From Entophlyctis helioformis (Eukaryota; Chytridiomycota; Chytridiomycetes; Chytridiales; Chytriomycetaceae), in assembly GCA_025526915.1 (NCBI GenBank), contig JAHLKH010000192.1:1-49374 (forward strand): a stretch of 49,374 nt of DNA, written 5' to 3'. Below are positions 45,342 through 49,374 of this stretch, piece after piece (position 1 is the first letter of the stretch; each line of letters opens with the position of its first letter). A model generated the notes under the pieces. The model had not been told where the DNA came from. It searched no databases and saw nothing but the letters and a program-made list of their open reading frames with translations. Both the position numbers and the translations under genes were made by a program.

Positions 45342-48300
45342 TCATATTGTGCTGGAAGTCACAGCACGTGGAGTTGCATGTGCCTTGCTGGCTCGTGACC
45401 CGCGGACAGACCGTGTCCGTGGTGGAGGCGGCAGGACGATGGGCGGATCGGGTGGTCTTGGAGGCCGCTGGTTGACAGGCAGCTCAGGTACTGGAAGCTG
45501 CTGGACGACAGGCTGGCTGGCCTTTGTGTGCGTCAAGTAGAGCGGCCGCTCTCCATCGAGCAAATGCCCCAGTGCGACCATTCCGATGTTGGTGGCTCCA
45601 AGCACGTCTCGGTGGTAGACGGCCTTGCATGCTGTGCACTCGTAGCGTCGCAGGTTGGTGCGGTTCTTGTCTGGGATGCGCTGCTTGCACTGCGGGCACA
45701 TCTGGCTGGTCAGGTTCTCGTTGCAGCGGTAGATCTGTGTGTGTGTGTGTGTGGCATGATCGTGTGGTCAGTTGGTGCACAGATGGATGGATGGATGGAC
45801 AGTGTGGCATCAGACGCACATAGGCATATCCAGACGACCGCAGATGCCTGATGAGAAACTTCTCAAACACTGCATGCCGGCCACCCTCGCCAGTAAAGTC
45901 GATGCCCAATGCCCAGACAACTGGGATGTTGTCCTCTGCCGGCTTTGTTTGGTCGAAGGGCAGGCCTTGAGACGCAGGAGATGCGCGCTTGCCAGTGGTC
46001 GATCCTGCCAGCTTCATGATGCCCTCAAGAGCATGTCCGCGAAAAGACATGCTGTTGCTGCGCATGGAAAAACGCTCGGCCTTGACCTTCTGTGGAATGC
46101 CATGCCATGGCACTCAATGCAATCAGCAGGCGATCAAGCAGCATGGCGATCATGTCAATGGGCATCCAGAAGCAGAGAAAACATACCTTTGCATTCAGGA
46201 ATGTCGAGCAGTACGCCAAGCAGCGAAGATCCCAAAAGGCTCTCTCGCCAGGCTTGACGTTGGATCGGCATGCTTTGCCATCTTGAAGGCAATCGCCTCA
46301 TGGATGTCGGCTGCCTTGGCATATCGATTGTTGAACCTGGCACAAGAGACAGGCGCTGTGAGTTGATCTACCCAAGAGTGCACAGAGTCATTGCATACAT
46401 ACCATCGCAGAAGTTCGCGCTCAGCTTGAAATAAGCCAGAGGAGAGCACATAGTTGGACTCGTGCGTGTATGTGCCGGTATTGACGTTGACCAGCATGCT
46501 GGACGCGCCAAACAGGTACCGCTGGCCCCAGTCTAGACTGACAACGCGAACAGTCTGGTAGCCCTTGTCGGCGAGCAGCTTGTTGGCATCAGCAACATCA
46601 GGTAGTCGCTGGGATGCATTGAAGTTGCGCTTGGCCTGTCATGCCATGGCATGAGTGAGGGATGTGCAATGCATGTGCACCAATGCGCGAGGTTGCATGC
46701 AAGTGGCTTACAGGATTGGGTGCTTTTGGCTTGGCAGCTGTGGATGGCATGTCAGTTGGTGTGGACAGCAAGTACGCGTCTGGATTGGCACAGCAACTCA
46801 CATTCGCTGTTGAGGTAATCAGGCACACAATCAGCCTCATTGGCAAGACTGGGAAGCTCGCATGAAGACGCCGTGTCGGGACCTGCGAAGCAAGGCGGCG
46901 GTTAGAATTGATGTGTGCACCAAAGCATCCAAGCACGGCACATACTGCAAGGCGACTCTGGACGGTCTGTGCGATAATCGCGAACCAACTGGCCGACGCT
47001 GTATCCGTTCGAGATGACACTACTCATCCGTGTCCGTTTGGTTGGTCTCGCTGGGGGTAGAGCATCAACCGCAGCCTGGATGAAGTCCTTGCGCTCCTTG
47101 CCACGCAGACGCTGCTTCTTGGCCTCTTGCGTCGCCTTGGCTCTAGCCGCTTTCTTGGCCTTGGTGTTGGCTGCGTCCATTTCCGCTTCGGCTTCTGCCG
47201 GCGTTTGATACCGGCCTTTCTTGGGGCGGAGGCCGGGAAGCAGGACGTCCATGACGCAATTCTCGCGACTCGAGCTGAATGCCTTCTTGATCTCGCTGTC
47301 GGTTGACTTGAGTGTCAACTTTTTCGAGCCAGGCTCTTTGAGAAAGGTGGATTGTTAGTATCAAATCATAAAAAGATGGCACAAACAGGCAGTGCAACTT
47401 ACTGATCGCAGCAAGTAGCTCCTTTCGCAGTGCTTGCAAAGCAGGATCCTGCCCCTTGCTGTCGCGCTCCTTCTTTGTCCCCATCACAGACCAAAAGAGT
47501 GTCCTCTCTGTGATGAGAACGAAAGGGTCGCAGCTTGCCGGCTGCGGGCAAAGCTTGATGCTCTGTCTCCCAGCGAGATTGCGCAGCGCATGGAACTTGC
47601 CGGGATGCGACAGCGACTCACTGAGCACAATCGCAGCGAGCTCGTCTAGCTCTGGAGGTAGCACGACAACGGCCTTGCCCTCTGTGGCTGAGGAAGAGCT
47701 GGATGCTGCGGCCTTCTTGCTGCGTGGCTTCTTTGGTGCGTCCTTGCCCTCCGTGGCTGGCGATGGGCTCGGCGCCGCGCTCTCGGTGGTGGCAGCCTTC
47801 CCGACACATGGCTTCTTGGCATCCTTGGCAGCGGCGGCCTTAGCAACGCGTGGCTTCTTGGCGGCTTTGGCAGCAGCACCGTTGGCAGCCGTGGCGTCCT
47901 TGGCAGTGGTGTCCTTGCCGACGCGTACCTTCTTGGCTACGCCGCCCTTGTCGGTGATTGAAGTGCTGGACGCGGTCCGCTTGTGGGTTGGCACGGCGTC
48001 CTTGCCGACGCGTACCTTCTTGGCTACGCCGCCCTTGTCGGTGATTGAAGTGCTGGACGCGGTCCGCTTGTGGGTTGGCACGGCGTCCTCAGTGGCAGCC
48101 TTCCCAACGCGTGGCTTCTTGGTGGCTATGGCAGCAGCAAGCCTGGCGTCCCTGGTGGCTTTGGCAGCTGCATCCCTGACGGCTTTGGCAGCTGCACGCT
48201 CGGCGTCCCTTGGCAGCTTTGGCAGCTGCGCGCTTGGCGTCCCTGACGGCTTTGGCAGCTGCGCGCTTGGCGTCCCTGGCGGCGTTGGCAGCTACACGCT

Positions 48301-49374
48301 TGGGATCCTTGGCGTCTGCGGCGTCCTTGGCAGCTTTGGCAGCAGCGCGCTTGGCGGCGTTGGCAGCAGCACGCTTGGCGGTCTCAGCGTCCCTGGCTTT
48401 CTTGATCAGGTACGTAGTCCACGCCGTCGCTTGCTTGGGAGTTGAACCGCGCACAAGCTTGAGGCACGCTGCAAACACCAGGTCGGACTGGCTTCCAATG
48501 TAGTGCTGCGCCAGCATGGCACACACACTCTTGGCGAGGTTGCTGAAGATATCATTCGCAGCTTCCGCGCAGAGGCTGCCGTCAAGCCTGTCTGGTAGAG
48601 CCGGCTCCTGCGCGACGGCTGGCGGCATTTTGGGCTGTGGTATGCCTTTCTTGATCGCATTGGCGTGCACCATGCCTCGCGTCCATGACCGGTGCATCAT
48701 CAGCTGCATGGCCGTGACGAGCCACGCGTTGATCGTGCTCATATTGAGACCCGGCTGGGCCATCTGCTTGCCACTGAAAATGTACGACAGGTGGCGCAGC
48801 ATACAGGCCATGGACGTCTCGCCGCCAGAAGCGCTGCTGATGATCTCCGTGAGCAGTTGGTTCGCTGTTGGCACCGCCGGTGCTGCTCCTGGCTGCTCAG
48901 ACTCGTCGGCGTCCTCGGCGTCCTCAGACTCGTCGGCGTCCTCGATGTCCTCAATGTCCTCATACTCGTCGGCGTCCTCGCTGTCCTTTGACTTCTTGAC
49001 CCTCTCGTGCAGACATATCTCGAGTCTCGTGCCCGTGGCGAGTGGCACCGGATCGCCAAAGCGAGGATCGCTGCTCTCTGGGTTGTACAAACTTGAGCCA
49101 TACATGATCCGCGCATCGATGCCCTTTCTGAGCGTAAATCGGCCGGACAGGAAATCCTCCCTTGACACGCCGCCGGGGCGGTTGGTGCGTCTGAGTTGCT
49201 GGGATCGTCGAGGGCTCTGATATCATCGTTGCTCAAGAAGCAGAACCCGGTCTGCTTTTCTTGGAACCACTGGTAAACGTGGTATTTTGGCGGGAGGGGC
49301 GCGTCTTGAACGATCTCGAGGAGCTCTTCAAGGACGGCACCAATGACGATAAGGCCGGCCTGCCGAGTACCGAC
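45342..49374 (-). CDS. Fanzor: eukaryotic TnpB-like RNA-guided nuclease, 5' end beyond the window
   Basis: Exons 45342-45734, 45820-46089, 46187-46336, 46403-46635, 46712-46737, 46802-46882, 46946-47335, 47403->49374. RuvC-I VVSLDWGQRYLFGASS carries the first catalytic Asp; WALGIDFTGEGG is the RuvC-II region; NENLTSQMCPQC supplies the Glu in the alternative place described for Fanzors; the zinc ribbon CPQC...CTAC ends in YHRDVLGATNIG with the third Asp. Upstream lie a basic helix-rich region, a Lys/Ala-rich histone-H1-like stretch with KKPRVGKAA repeats (likely nuclear targeting), an acidic EDIEDIEDADESE tract and an unassigned N-terminal domain. One C is missing near 46279 (GATCCAACG); frames also shift near 48208 and 49175. 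Intron 7 has TACTAAC. Confidence 0.87.
47911..48084 (-). repeat. Perfect 87-base tandem duplication inside the Fanzor gene
   Basis: Two identical 87-base units (47911-47997 and 47998-48084) encode 29 residues twice, containing PTHKRTASSTSITDKGG and KKVRVGK. Perfect identity indicates a recent duplication. It keeps the reading frame and adds one more basic, nuclear-signal-like cluster. Confidence 0.92.

Noticed and set aside
45738..45755. (GT)n run near 45738 as a functional repeat
   Set aside because: It is the pyrimidine/CA-rich end of a Fanzor intron on the other strand.
49168..49168. Possible GTG start for the Fanzor N-terminal part
   Set aside because: Upstream sequence to 49374 is also coding in a neighbouring frame (KYHVYQWFQEKQTGFCFL), so the gene starts outside the window and a frame slip near 49175 is more likely.

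Overview
The window is nuclear DNA of a GC-rich, intron-containing early-diverging fungus; a chytrid is the best guess. The evidence is compact GT-AG introns (mostly 60-150 bases, one with a perfect TACTAAC branch point, a few GC-AG), fungal proteins (Rtt109, a GT32 Och1-like mannosyltransferase, a full TOR kinase) and a Fanzor nuclease of the kind known from chytrids. The species assignment is inference.

Layout. 1-10.6 kb is a large imperfect inverted repeat: ammonium transporter (AMT) end, gene family B copy 1, an RTT109 spacer, B copy 2, and a full AMT gene facing the other way. 11.2 kb has a tRNA-Thr. 11.7-13.9 kb holds a one-pass membrane SH3 protein with a badly disrupted frame, followed by a secreted GPI-type cupredoxin. 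15.4-17.3 kb is B copy 3, sitting directly against the 18-exon TOR gene (17.4-26.4 kb). Then come an SDR oxidoreductase, a small unknown, HSP20 with a heat-shock element, an alpha/beta hydrolase, a P450-fold protein without its heme cysteine, and a class II eIF4E. 36.4-40.7 kb repeats the RTT109 / ankyrin relic / B unit of 3.5-7.8 kb in direct orientation. After it lie a DUF1003 membrane protein, a GT32 mannosyltransferase and, running off the right edge, a Fanzor gene followed by two hairpins that could be its guide (omega) RNA.

Two points stand out. The Fanzor gene has an intact-looking RuvC core and zinc ribbon behind a very long acidic and histone-H1-like N-terminus. Gene family B (four copies, no family recognised) has introns and 5' flanks that are far better conserved between copies than the main coding exon, the pattern expected of a diversifying gene family.

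A caution applies throughout. Many genes carry one-base deletions, often in short C, G or T runs, including one inside the catalytic loop of the essential TOR kinase. Much of this is probably residual long-read indel error, so frameshifts alone should not be read as pseudogenes. Exon coordinates were built by hand from splice sites and phase and were not checked against transcripts.
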